A stretch of DNA of 64,000 nt, from NCBI GenBank assembly GCA_001766655.1, contig MJCC01000005.1, positions 228,072-292,071 on the forward strand, in the 5' to 3' direction. Origin of the DNA: Phytomonas francai. Lineage: Eukaryota > Euglenozoa > Kinetoplastea > Trypanosomatida > Trypanosomatidae. The position numbers and the translations under genes are program-made. The notes under the pieces were generated by a model. The model was not told where the DNA came from. It was given only the letters and a program-made list of their open reading frames with translations, and searched no databases. The first letter of the stretch is position 1; every line of letters begins with the position of its first letter. Of the stretch, positions 39,796 to 51,000 are shown in pieces.

Positions 39796-41166
39796 AGATA
39801 TACCCTTTACAAGGGTCAACTATGTGCCCACTTTTCCTATGAACTAATTTGTAACGTGAATCTACTTATCGTGTCCGGGTGTGTATAAACTCGAAAAGAG
39901 CTATTCACAGATCGTCTTTGTGAAATACTTGGAGCTAATCAACAGTTTAATATTTACGTCAGAATAAAAAAGAGATTGGGAAAATTGTGTACATGTATCG
40001 GGGGGGAAAATATTCCTTTGCATGAATTTGTATGAATAGGGACGTATCAAAATAACTCTCCCACTTTAAAACATTAGCAATGTGTTTTAAGCTTGGCAAT
40101 TCCCCACACCGTAATAGAATTTTTTCCCTAATTATAAGCTGATATAGAATACATAAAAATATTATCATTCAAGACATCAACGGAACATATGATGCCATAA
40201 CTATCCATACCATTCATTAAAAGAAAAAATTAATTCAAGAAGATTCTCTGTATAATAATACAGAAAAATTAAAACTCGCAATTTGGTTTTTTTTAGAGCT
40301 ATTTTATTAATAAAAAAAAGTGACATAATTTAATCAAAACCCAAAATAATCAAAAATATAAAATCATAATGTGTTAAAATCAGTGATAAAAATACATGTT
40401 GAAATCGTCTAGAAGTCGTATTCAAAATTAATATGTTTACGAACCTTAATATATTCTTTTTTTTTTTAAAGGCATGGCACGTCGAAATAAATTTTCGAAA
40501 AAATAAAATCGTAAAATTAATTTCTTTTTTAGATCTCTCCGAAATTCATGGATATTTTTTTATATTTTAGGGGAAAAATAACCCAACGTATGTGTCTGCC
40601 ACAATCTTTATTTAACTGCTGCCCCTATTGCTTTTCCTTTTTAAGGTGTAAGAAAAAAGCTAAAGTCAGTGTGATTCTTGAAAAGGAATTACAAGGTAGA
40701 TTAGAAAATACATAATACGAAGCCCTTTATTGCCCTTCATATGAATGACATCCTGAGGCTTTCGCTAGGGGGTATATATAAAAATGAGCAAAATGAATTG
40801 CAATCAGGAACAAATATTTCCTTTTTGAACTTTTAAACAACCCCCTGACATTATTCGCGCCATATATAAGTTTGTATTCTAACAAAAAATATATATGAAT
40901 CAAATATATTTATTCTGAAAACACTAGAAGCACACTGCTTTAGTGTAAACCTGCAACCTCGATGGACAGCGTCCTAAATAGATTTAAAAAAAAACTTATA
41001 TGCTCCTAAGTATTCTCTCAAAGAGCTATTAGATACATTTTCGTTACCGTTTAAAATGGTGGTTAATGCTTTTAAGTGTATTTTAAAGCATCATAACCAA
41101 ACAATATAGTCTGAGGATTACACTTTTCACTTAATCGTGCTATCGCTATTATAGTATGCCATTTAC
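39796..41166. other. Long AT-rich intergenic region
   Basis: About 1.4 kb, very AT-rich, with T- and A-runs (for example 40458-40468) and a short G-run at about 39999-40006. A 69-codon minus-strand frame at 39959-40168 lacks any supporting feature. No RNA gene seen. Confidence 0.55.
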
Positions 41167-42129
41167 TCAGGCTATGCTAAAGGGAGGTGTTAAACTACAT
41201 CGCACGAACACCACGGTCACGTTATCTGTCGATCCCTTGCTCAATGCCTGGCTAACAAGGGTGTCAGTGATGTACTTTGGTGACTTTCCTTTTTCTAAAA
41301 GCTCGTAGCAACATTCCGTTGCTTTCTCATACGAAATGACATCCCACAAGCCATCAGATCCGATAAGTAAGAAATCATCTTCTGGTTCCAAAGTTACACG
41401 AAATGTATCGGCGTCAGAAATCAGGCCAGAGGGTTTTCCACCCGTGTAGTCATCAAACTTGAACCCAGCATCCCCTAACGCACGAGACACAGCGAGGCTG
41501 CACAGACGAGGGTTAAATTTTGGGTGACCCAAACGCTTGTTGAATAATCTCCCCCCAACGGATGCAACTCTTTCCAACTCAGCAGCATTACGATTTGGAT
41601 TGTGCACCTTGGTGAGGATTCTTAGTGAACCTCTTCTACAGAGAACTGCCTCGCAGTCGCCAACGTTACCCACCACCAGATCACCATTTAGAAACAGTGC
41701 CACAACGCACACGCTGCCGGATTCGATATTCTCCTCCTTACAGCGCTGCAAGAACTGCCTATCAGCTTTAGATATCCCTTCACGGATAGCCTTCTCGGGT
41801 CTGGACATAATCTCGGGATGGCCTAAGATAAGCTTGTGGAGGTGATCACGTAAGTACTCGGCACATTGCGCCCCGCCGTGGCCGTCGTAAATGGCAAAAA
41901 ACGGTATCCCATCGCCTAGCATGACGTGCTGGTCCTCCATCGTGCGGCGCACCCCTTGCTCTGCCGTAGCGCCGAAGTCAAGTATGGGGAACGTGGGCTG
42001 AACTTTTTTTAATAATTTTAAAACTGGTTTTTTTGTCTCTGGTCGTTTATGACGAATTAGGGGTAAACTGCAGCTTTTAGAAGTATCGACAAAGGCTTCT
42101 GTATACCTTGTAAGTTTTTTATGCTTCAT
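41167..42129 (-). CDS. PP2C-type protein phosphatase, copy A
   Basis: 320 residues with the full set of PPM motifs: RRTMEDQH (metal-binding acidic pair, residues 61-68), YDGHGG (81-86), VGDCEAVLC (156-164), SRALGDAGF (215-223), GSDGLWDVIS (257-266) and STDNVTVVF (300-308). These phosphatases remove phosphate from Ser/Thr using two Mn/Mg ions; all metal-ligand Asp residues are present, so it should be active. A basic 48-residue N-terminal tail lacks a myristoylation Gly. The next gene upstream (43022-44320) is a paralogue. The two share an identical 179-bp block over residues about 51-109 but are otherwise well diverged, which indicates gene conversion. Confidence 0.95.
   Translation of the reverse strand: MKHKKLTRYTEAFVDTSKSCSLPLIRHKRPETKKPVLKLLKKVQPTFPILDFGATAEQGVRRTMEDQHVMLGDGIPFFAIYDGHGGAQCAEYLRDHLHKLILGHPEIMSRPEKAIREGISKADRQFLQRCKEENIESGSVCVVALFLNGDLVVGNVGDCEAVLCRRGSLRILTKVHNPNRNAAELERVASVGGRLFNKRLGHPKFNPRLCSLAVSRALGDAGFKFDDYTGGKPSGLISDADTFRVTLEPEDDFLLIGSDGLWDVISYEKATECCYELLEKGKSPKYITDTLVSQALSKGSTDNVTVVFVRCSLTPPFSIA
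41801..41979 (-). repeat. Identical 179-bp block, copy in PP2C A
   Basis: Bases 41801-41979 equal 43716-43894 at every position. One mismatch (41800 versus 43715) separates it from about 14 further matching bases. Outside, the two genes diverge abruptly. It encodes the DFGATAEQG to HPEIMS segment. Confidence 0.95.
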
Positions 42130-43021
42130 TAGGTGAAAGATGAAGCTAATTAAAATGGTGTTATCTGTATTCGGCTTTGTACTAAAAGATCGGTGGTAAC
42201 CATAAGATTAAAGTAATACGTATGACTTTTATATTAAGGAGTGTATGTGTGAAAAAATGAGTTAAGTAGCTTTATGGGAAATTAAACCCCAATTTGAATA
42301 TTTATTTCACTATATATATATAGTGAAATAAATTATTATTATTGGCAATCCAAGGTATGATGATAGCAGAAAATAGAGCTTTTGTAGAACTAGTTCAGTT
42401 ATTTAAAAAAATAATAATAATAAAAGCACTGATGTGTAATAATAGATGGAAGGAAAAGGGAAAATGGATAATAAGGAAATATGCATGGGGTTTACATAAG
42501 AAATTGGGGAAAAAAATATCTTAATCGGCAAGTAACAAGTTATCTGAGATACTCGCTGAGTAAAAACAAAAAGAACACACATCGAATAATAATACATTTT
42601 CGAAATAAACTAGTAGCCTCGCATCTCTAAAAATAATAATATAAAAAAAAAAGCAATCAACACAACAAGTGAAAAAGAGAAAACTGCAGATAGAAAAAAA
42701 AAGAGAAAAAAAGAAAATAGGCGCAATTAAAATATCTCCAAAGCGGGTTTTTTCTTAAACTCTTTATTGCTGTCATTGTTTCCTTGAAGTGAGACATTTT
42801 GTTGGACTACCATTACCTAATAATTTGGTTAGCACCCTCAGCGGTTGATAAATATTTTGTATATACACCCTTCGTCAGCTAATTGTTGTGTACGTGGCCC
42901 ACACACCCACATTTGAGTAACATACATAATTAAGAGCGGAAAAACAAAAGTCCCAATATACAAAAAAAATACAACCAAGCCTATGAATATAAAGTTAACA
43001 AGAAGAGATATTCTCTAGTGT
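42130..43021. other. Intergenic with a 34-bp perfect palindrome
   Basis: Between the two PP2C genes. It contains a perfect inverted repeat at 42300-42333 whose arms read ATTTATTTCACTATATA, and otherwise A-rich sequence on the plus strand. Small open frames are AT-biased. No gene seen. Confidence 0.6.
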
Positions 43022-44320
43022 TCATGCATTATCTGGTAAATCTACCACACCTCTCAAAACTGTGTCTTCCGAAATAAACCCACTTCCCTTAGGGTCCCTC
43101 TCATAGTACGCCAGACAAATCAACATTGTCGTGACGTTATCAGTGGCCCCTTTATCGAGAGCGGCCTGCGTCAACTCATCAGTGATGGTCTGCGCGGTCT
43201 CCCCAGATTTCAATCGCCGGGAACAAAAGTCGATAACCTCCTCGTACGACATCACATCCCAGAGGCCATCACTGCCAACAACCAAAAACTCATCCGCACT
43301 AGTCAATTTAATAGAGGTAGTATCTGGTTGTGAAATGATACCGGAGGGCCTTCCGTCCGTGTACTCGACTAGCTTAAATCCTGCGTCACCGATAGCACGC
43401 GTAACACCTAAGCTAATGACACTTGGGTTAAACCTAGGATGGCCAACGCGGTTGTGAAAGATTTTTCCCCCAGCATCATGCACCCGCTCCAACTCTTTTA
43501 CATTACTCTGCAAGGTATGTTTGACGGTTGGCACAATTGGAGAACCACCGCGGCAAAGCACTGCCTCGCAGTCGCCAACGTTGCCAATTACAAGCGTATC
43601 ATCTATAACTATGACTACTACACACACACTGCCGGATTCATTCCCGTCTTCCTCTGGACGACCCAAAAAATCAGCATCCATCTTTATAATGCTGTCTGAA
43701 ATAGCCTTCTCGGGGCTGGACATAATCTCGGGATGGCCTAAGATAAGCTTGTGGAGGTGATCACGTAAGTACTCGGCACATTGCGCCCCGCCGTGGCCGT
43801 CGTAAATGGCAAAAAACGGTATCCCATCGCCTAGCATGACGTGCTGGTCCTCCATCGTGCGGCGCACCCCTTGCTCTGCCGTAGCGCCGAAGTCCTTGAT
43901 TCTCACATAAGCCCCACATCGGGTGTCAGCTTTTTGATATGAATGATATTGAGAGGGGTCTGAGGTATTCGAGTTCCCTCCCTCACTCCGTAATATACAA
44001 CTGGATAAGCTGTAAAGAGGGTTAAAGTCTGGTAGTGGGCGCGTAGAACAGTTTGCCGTTTGGTTAATCGATGCAGCAGGTGATATTTCAGTTTTCAGAG
44101 TTCTGGTTGCCACGTTGGTGTCAGTGTTTAGAGTAGGACGCGAAGCTTTAACCACCGGGTCCGAGGTCATTCGAGGACTAGGATGGCCTGCTTGATCGCA
44201 GGAGACTTTTTTCCGCTTGATGAACCCTTTATGATTAGTAAGGCTACTTTTACATATTTTTTTAATCTTTGGGACCGGCTGAGGTGCATTTTGAAGAGTG
44301 GGCTTTCCGATTCCAGGCAT
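43022..44320 (-). CDS. PP2C-type protein phosphatase, copy B
   Basis: 432 residues. A polar, Thr/Ser/Pro-rich N-terminal extension of about 140 residues is not found in copy A. The catalytic domain has RRTMEDQH (153-160), YDGHGG (173-178), VGDCEAVLC (248-256), TRAIGDAGF (307-315), GSDGLWDVMS (349-358) and ATDNVTTML (392-400). All acidic metal ligands are kept. It starts MPGIG, so no N-myristoylation Gly directly follows the Met. The extension suggests different targeting or regulation from copy A. The tandem order, the shared block and the same strand point to duplication followed by partial sequence exchange. Confidence 0.95.
   Translation of the reverse strand: MPGIGKPTLQNAPQPVPKIKKICKSSLTNHKGFIKRKKVSCDQAGHPSPRMTSDPVVKASRPTLNTDTNVATRTLKTEISPAASINQTANCSTRPLPDFNPLYSLSSCILRSEGGNSNTSDPSQYHSYQKADTRCGAYVRIKDFGATAEQGVRRTMEDQHVMLGDGIPFFAIYDGHGGAQCAEYLRDHLHKLILGHPEIMSSPEKAISDSIIKMDADFLGRPEEDGNESGSVCVVVIVIDDTLVIGNVGDCEAVLCRGGSPIVPTVKHTLQSNVKELERVHDAGGKIFHNRVGHPRFNPSVISLGVTRAIGDAGFKLVEYTDGRPSGIISQPDTTSIKLTSADEFLVVGSDGLWDVMSYEEVIDFCSRRLKSGETAQTITDELTQAALDKGATDNVTTMLICLAYYERDPKGSGFISEDTVLRGVVDLPDNA
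43716..43894 (-). repeat. Identical 179-bp block, copy in PP2C B
   Basis: Partner of 41801-41979, offset 1915 bp, same orientation. It encodes residues about 143-201 of copy B. A second short identity, about 22 bp around the VGDCEAVL codons, also occurs between the genes. Confidence 0.95.
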
Positions 44321-45041
44321 TGATGTAATTTATCAGCCTAAGAAGGAAAAAAACCTTCCCTGTGCACTTCCCAAGGGCCTCACAATATCTGTATTAAATA
44401 TGTGTTATTCAGTATTTTGGAAAAATAGGACGTAATGTTTTTATATACTGCCCTTCAATTTCAATAGATTTAACAAAACGATCCAGTGTCTGGTAGTAAA
44501 CTAAAACAATGATGCTAGTGATGTTAGTTACACGGAAACCTTCAGAAAACAAGCAAACTAATATATAGATACCCTTGAGAAATGAGGAACCAATTTTGGA
44601 TCCCTTTGGGAAAAAAAATAAAAGAGCCTCTAACTACAAAGAGAAATATGTCGAGAAATAAATACAATGTAAACAACGAATTCTAATATTTTACCTGTTG
44701 CGGCTATCGAATTTACGAAAAGGAAACAATAAGTGATGGAAAGAAAAGAAAATCACTAGTGTAAGCGACACAGGCTTTGAAGTTACACTCAGCTAAACGC
44801 ATTCTACATAAATAATAAAAAAGTGTCAATAAAATAAAAGACGTCATTATTAACATTCTGTAGATAACCCGACCCAGAAACTTAATAAATAACATAAAGA
44901 GAGTTTAAAAAAAAAAAGATTGCAATCGGGTAAGCACAATATGACTTTCAGAATAAATAACAATTAAGTGTAGTACGATTTGATTTGCTGCCTTGAGCTA
45001 CAAATTTATTCTTGCAATTGTATCTTCATATCCTTGAATTC
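44321..45041. other. Intergenic, AT-rich
   Basis: AT-rich spacer with an A-run at about 44607-44615 and another at 44908-44918. A 60-codon minus-strand frame at 44713-44895 is hydrophobic but unsupported. No gene called. Confidence 0.5.
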
Positions 45042-48000
45042 TTACTGTGAAGATGAAGAAGACTCATGCATACGATTACGGAGTAATTTAGCACAAGCTT
45101 CGAGTGTAGTGCCCTCCGGTATGTCATAGTGCAGGCCTAGCTCCTTCCAAACACTTTGCATAAACCCATCCATGGTGTTTTCCTCGATTGAGCTGGGTAA
45201 CTTCGTCACTAATTCTAGCAAACACGACGACGAAATGTACGACGCAATTACAGATGTGTATGGTGAAGTCAGTGTAAAACGAATAGCGAGAACACAACAT
45301 AAATATTTCCACTCAAAATAAATACGTTTCCGGGTTTCGAGACCAACGTCCGGGCGATAGTATGTTGGCCAAGTGGAGATAGGCATGCACCCGCCTCTAA
45401 ATATTTCTTTGAGGTTGCTTTCCATGTAAGTCCTCGATTTCAAGTCTTTCTCAAGCACATCTTGCTTAAATTTTCCCGACAGCAAAATCTCTTGCTCAAG
45501 GCAATACTGTCGAGCCTGAGAAAGCTGTGAAGTAAAAAAAGCATACTTATCTCTCAGCAAATCTCTGCCCTCCTCTAGGTTATCCAGGCAATATGAAAAA
45601 ATGAACTCTACCAGTAGAAAGAGGTATGGTATATTGAGAAGACGTGCCAGTGGTAACACACCATCGGTCTCAGGTGGTATCAACTCGACTACGTCGAAGA
45701 GCTTCCGCACCCCGTTTAGGTCCATTGTAGCAATGCAGTAAAAGCTCATTCCCAGCATGGCGCGTCGCACGGCGCGAGCGAGGAGAAAACAATTATCGCC
45801 ATCTTGCGCAAAGTAACCCTTCTCAGCATTACAAAGAGGAATTATAAGTCCCTCATATAAGCAGCGTAGAACCATCTTGCACACAAGTTCGAAAGAATCA
45901 TCAGTCTGCATAGATGAGTCGAACAGAATACCAGATGCTGTCGCTGCAGATGAGACATGGAGCTCACCCCACGTCGCGGTCTGTTTAACCCGTACAGCAT
46001 CAACGGTGCCGATCTTTTGTAGTTGATGCACAAGAGCGAGGATAAAAGAGCTTGTCATTCGACAGCTGTCAGAATCTTTAATATATCCTTTTGCGTGTGT
46101 CACCAAGGTAGCTCGCGAAGCGATACCAAGGTAAGGACCAGAATCCGGGAAGGTTGCACTTGGGCTAAATAGAGCTGCCATCGATGGCATCAGCTCTTCT
46201 GAAAGCTTTGGGAAGCACACTGCTGCTAAAAAGTCACAACATACTCTCACAAATACATCGGCAAGATTGCTTTCCAGTAGTTCTACCCGTTGCCATGTGA
46301 CACTCCTCATCAATTCAAACAAAGTATCGCAGCTCAGTTTGAGAAGATGCTGGTTCCCACTGCATGCGTGTAGCATTTTGTGCAGCGAAAGGTAGACCAA
46401 CATGCGATAGTCAGCTTGGTCTAAACCGGTTTTACATGGCTTCGTATCGTGAGCGATGAGGGTTGAGAGTATAGGGCGCAGCATGATGCTGAATAAAGAT
46501 TCTTGAATATCTTCTGAGAAAAAAACAGCGTAATCCCTTAACAAAATCCATATGGAGCTGATGGCATGACATCGCACACGCATCAAGCCGTGCATTACCA
46601 CAATCGGTATTAGACCTTCAAACAACGACATCCAGAGGTGATAGCTACTCTTCCCTATACACGAAGTTGGCTTCTCAAGCAAGCTCGTGGCACTGAGAGG
46701 CTCCGGAGAGAGAGAAATACGGACAAGACATTTAGCAAGGTTTTGCGTCACCTCAGGTTTATCCTCAGCTTCAGAAAAGTGACACGCCCAGCGCAACACA
46801 TCTTCAGCCTCATAGAGGCCAATCGGTGGGGACTCAAGACCGTACTGGAGCCAGCGCCCACATGCTACCAAATATGAAATAGCCCGTAATGGTATCTTTT
46901 CGTTGGTGTTACCCACGCAAGCAAAAGTAGTAAGACAGAATATGAGATCACTGAAGCAGTCTTTGACATAGTTCAAATGTCTACTTATAATACTCTCACA
47001 AACCTCCCAAGCCAACTCAGTCACCTCTGGTATAACGGCGGTACGGCTCAGGCACGAAAACACAACGTTCCAACCGCTCGCCAAGTGCTTTGAAAGAAGA
47101 TCAATTAGTTCTGACATGATCGTAATAACACGCTTACGGATAACCGGATCGTGATTGTTCATCAGGATGTCTTCAAAAGGCATGAGAACCTCCTTTTGAA
47201 AGGAATAATTGAGAAGCTCCTCGCGCATCAAGTACGTCAAAGCAATAATTCGCAAACTATCTAAAGACGAATTGGCAATATTTACATGCATTCTCCCAGC
47301 CAGCACGAAGACCTCGCTCGCATTCGACCATAACTCCCGCCACTGGAGCCGTGTAGTGAAAGAAGCGCAGACCGTAACAAAATCAACAAGCTTTGACAGA
47401 GAAAACGTGCGGGCGTATCTTAGCTCATTTTTGCACACCATTACAAGCCCGCTCGCCATTTGAAGCTGAGTCATAGATGGGTACTGGGTAACATCAAAAA
47501 GGCGTTCTAGCCAAAGATCCACAGAGCTGATGCGAAACGATCGAATCGTTTTTAATATGTTTGCACGACTTTCTATGGAATCAGGATCAATACTAGGAGG
47601 AACTTCGTTCAAGGGTCCAAACCACAAGTCCCTCGGTGCTGTGCACTTTTGATGTGGCCTGGGAGAGTCCCCAGTATCTTCTCCAGAAGATCTGGGTAAG
47701 ATGTGCCAAGGCGGAGACGAACATGTGATTTGGCGATTCCACATCCCCTCCAGCCCATTCGCCAAAGCGTCTAGTAGTGAAACTGCAGTATAACCTGCCT
47801 CCCACATTCGTGAAGTGAAAGATACACCGCTCAAGATAAACAGATTCAAAAAGCAGGCTAGGAGCTCCAAGCGAGTTGGTGAGATACTTTGGCGAACCGT
47901 CACATGAAACGCATCCTGTACTGGATTTTTTGCCGTAATAGTAACTGCTTGCTGCAACTGTGTCATATGAAAACATTGCTCGAGTAATATTTCTAATTGT

Positions 48001-51000
48001 TTGACATTTCCAAAAGAGCAACACACATTCACTGTGTTGGTAACACCTCGAAGAAGAACTTCGAAAAATTCGTGATCCGCCGTGCTTCTTATGTTTGTCT
48101 CAATAGTTTTACTTTTGAGCTGCTGACGGTTTGTCGTGCCATTTGACAAACAGGCTTGGCGTTCTGATTCCTCGAGCAAATGCATCAAAGAGTTAATAAG
48201 CTGATCACAAATCAGTCCAACAGATATTTCCCACATCGGAAGAGCATTTTCAATAGAGGTGGCCGACACGTAAACCGAGCTTGGTAGATTCTTTGAGGAC
48301 TGCAAACCCTCTATGATGTCTCTGAGCGCCTGGCGGAGTTCCTTTTGGTACATTTCTTTACGCTTGCGCTGTGCAACACCAAATATATTGCTACCGAGCG
48401 TATCTATAGGTAGTAGAATCTTGTCCGTGATGGCAGCCGCTATAGGACTAAGGTGGCGGAGAATCGGAATGGATTGCAAGATGCTACCTTCTAACCGTTC
48501 TCCATCCAAAGGGAACGCTGCTATATCGGGACTGTCATCCTTGCTGTCTGCGTTCATTTGTAAAGATAAGCCTTTCCGGAAAGGCTTTGTCGGCCGCAAA
48601 ACGATCTCCTTTTGTGTAACACGCCCATAAATCTCACTGAGAAGCGCAGGATCAAGATTCCTTCCCCCATCGATGCCTCTGTTATTTGCGATAAATCCCT
48701 TTTCTGTCATTCTATCCTTGACACAAGGATTATGCGCGTCAGTATTGAGCATGCAAATGGAGTAAGAAAGAAGAAATGCCGTTTCTGCGGAAGAAAATTG
48801 ATCCGGATTCTGTCGAAAGTAATGCGAAGCGAACAACTCCATCGTCTTATCCACTATTGGACCCTCCCCTAGAATCTTAAATTCACCAAGAAATAAGCGT
48901 AGGGCTTCATCCAGCTTCATATTGGAAAAATTGTGCAGCTTGATCCATTCATCAAGTAATAGGGTCAAAGTCTTGCTTCGAAAGCACTTGGCAAAGTAAT
49001 TACCGAGAACTTTTCTGTCCAAGTAGTCCTTATTTTCAAAAAGAAAAGCTGCTATCTTCTGAGCAGCCTCCCCCGCTGCTGCATCCTCATTTTTAACGAG
49101 CTCAGAGAAAAAAAAACGCCTAGTTGAAGGGGCTACTGCATCCTTGTCTTCAGAAGTTGTTCTTGGTGTAAAATTTTTTGGCAGGTTGGTCTCTTTTTTT
49201 ATGTGTGCTATTGCCGCTATTAAAGCATCCCTTGCATCGAATCCTTCACTTTCCCTATCTGTATTTGGCACAAGGATCGAACTATACAAATAATCAATAC
49301 CGACTTTTGGGTTGCCCACTTCATTGAAGAGAATGAAAAAAGACTTGATTGCGTCTTTGTAGTGCTTCGCTTTTAAAAAGTCCTCGTTTTGCGTTGTAAT
49401 AATGTTCTCGGGTGTTGTCTCGGCTTTTTGAAGCTGCTCAGTATTTTGCTCAGCTTCTTCATAGAAGCCCTCAGCTCCCCTTTGCACTTCCTGTTCAATA
49501 TTGTCGCTCTTATTGGTAACCACAAAACGTGAGGTAGATTTTCCTGATGTGGTATCTTCATCATCCCCAACCCCGGAAGGTGAAGAAGTCCCAAATGTCA
49601 TGGATTTTGACGTTTTGTCAAGAGAGTTCATTTCGGTTTGCTCGCATTTGCAATCGCCTTTACTTTGTCTGTTTATTTTAAAACGATCAATCCACTGAAC
49701 ATTCGATCCTGCAACAAGGAGCAAAGTAGCTAAGGCTTTTCGGCGCAGAGACTCTGGAACGTCATAGGGCAACTTAACCTCGATAAAAGCCTCTATGCTC
49801 TTAGAGTAATTGTCGTTGTCATATTTTTCCATGGAGAAATTTATGCGTAAGGGTCGCGAAAGTGCATTGAGGTAGCCGATCATTTCCTCGTAGATACTGT
49901 AGGAACAAGTATTGCAGTCGTAGTTCAAGAAAAGGTTCAGAAGATTTTGTGGCTCTTCGATGTAGCGCTGAAACACCTCTATGACCATAGATTTGTGCAT
50001 CAATGAAGTGAATTTGGATTCTAACACACGGAAATACACATGCCGAAATATTGTAGAGTTTTCATTCACAAGTTGTGGTCCATAAGCCATGCAGCACTGC
50101 AGTAGAATGTTAAGAGAAAGCCGAAAAATATCAATATTGGTCGAAAGTGAGGTACGCACCACAGCAGGAATGACATTGTGCCGAACGCAGCAAATTACGG
50201 CTTCCGTGTTGCGAAACACGGAACCACCGCTCGCCATGATGTGCATGATAAAGTTAAGAGCTGTAGCAAGAGCTGTTGAATTACGATAAGGCGTGAAAAA
50301 TTTACCAGAAGTGTCACTATCTGGGTTTTTTTTTTTACACAGTACAGCTGGTGTGTCTGTGACAGACGGCGACATTGTACCAGGAACAATACCTTCTGCA
50401 ACATTCATATCACCGGAGGTCAGGGGAGCCACCTGCGCTATACTGGAACAAAATTCGAGCAACCGAATCAAATCGTCACCGGGTATAGCATCGTTACTAC
50501 TACCATTGGTCTTGCTATCAGTCTCATTCTGATTCGTGTGGGAAAAATGGGCCCCCCCACTCTCCTCAGCCAGGCGTACCTCAAGCTCAGCATGCTTAAA
50601 AATAGCATTTACAACTTGGTTTAATGCCTTTTTTACCTCTTCGATCAACATTGATGAAATGTTGGAAAAGGAAAATATTGAAAAAAGCAGCTGGATTACT
50701 TTCAGAAGACGCGGACCATGCAAAACAAGAGTATGATACCGAACATCAACCGTGCTTAGCAATTGAATACTGTCCCGGCACATCCAGGGCACGGCTGCAG
50801 CCACGAGTGATGTGATAAAGATAAAGCAAAGCTTTTCGCTTGATTCCTTGGATAGAACCTTATCTCCACAGGTTAGTACGGCATCAACAAGCGATTCACG
50901 AATCTTAGTCTTCTGTGGAAGAGGACTGTGAGGTGATGTGGGCACTTCTGTTGAAGCAATACCTTCTTCGTGATTTATGCTGATGGATAAACTCTGCTTC

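Noticed and set aside
39959..40168. 69-codon hydrophobic minus-strand frame
   Set aside because: AT-biased composition, no motif or paralogue, typical of spacer DNA.
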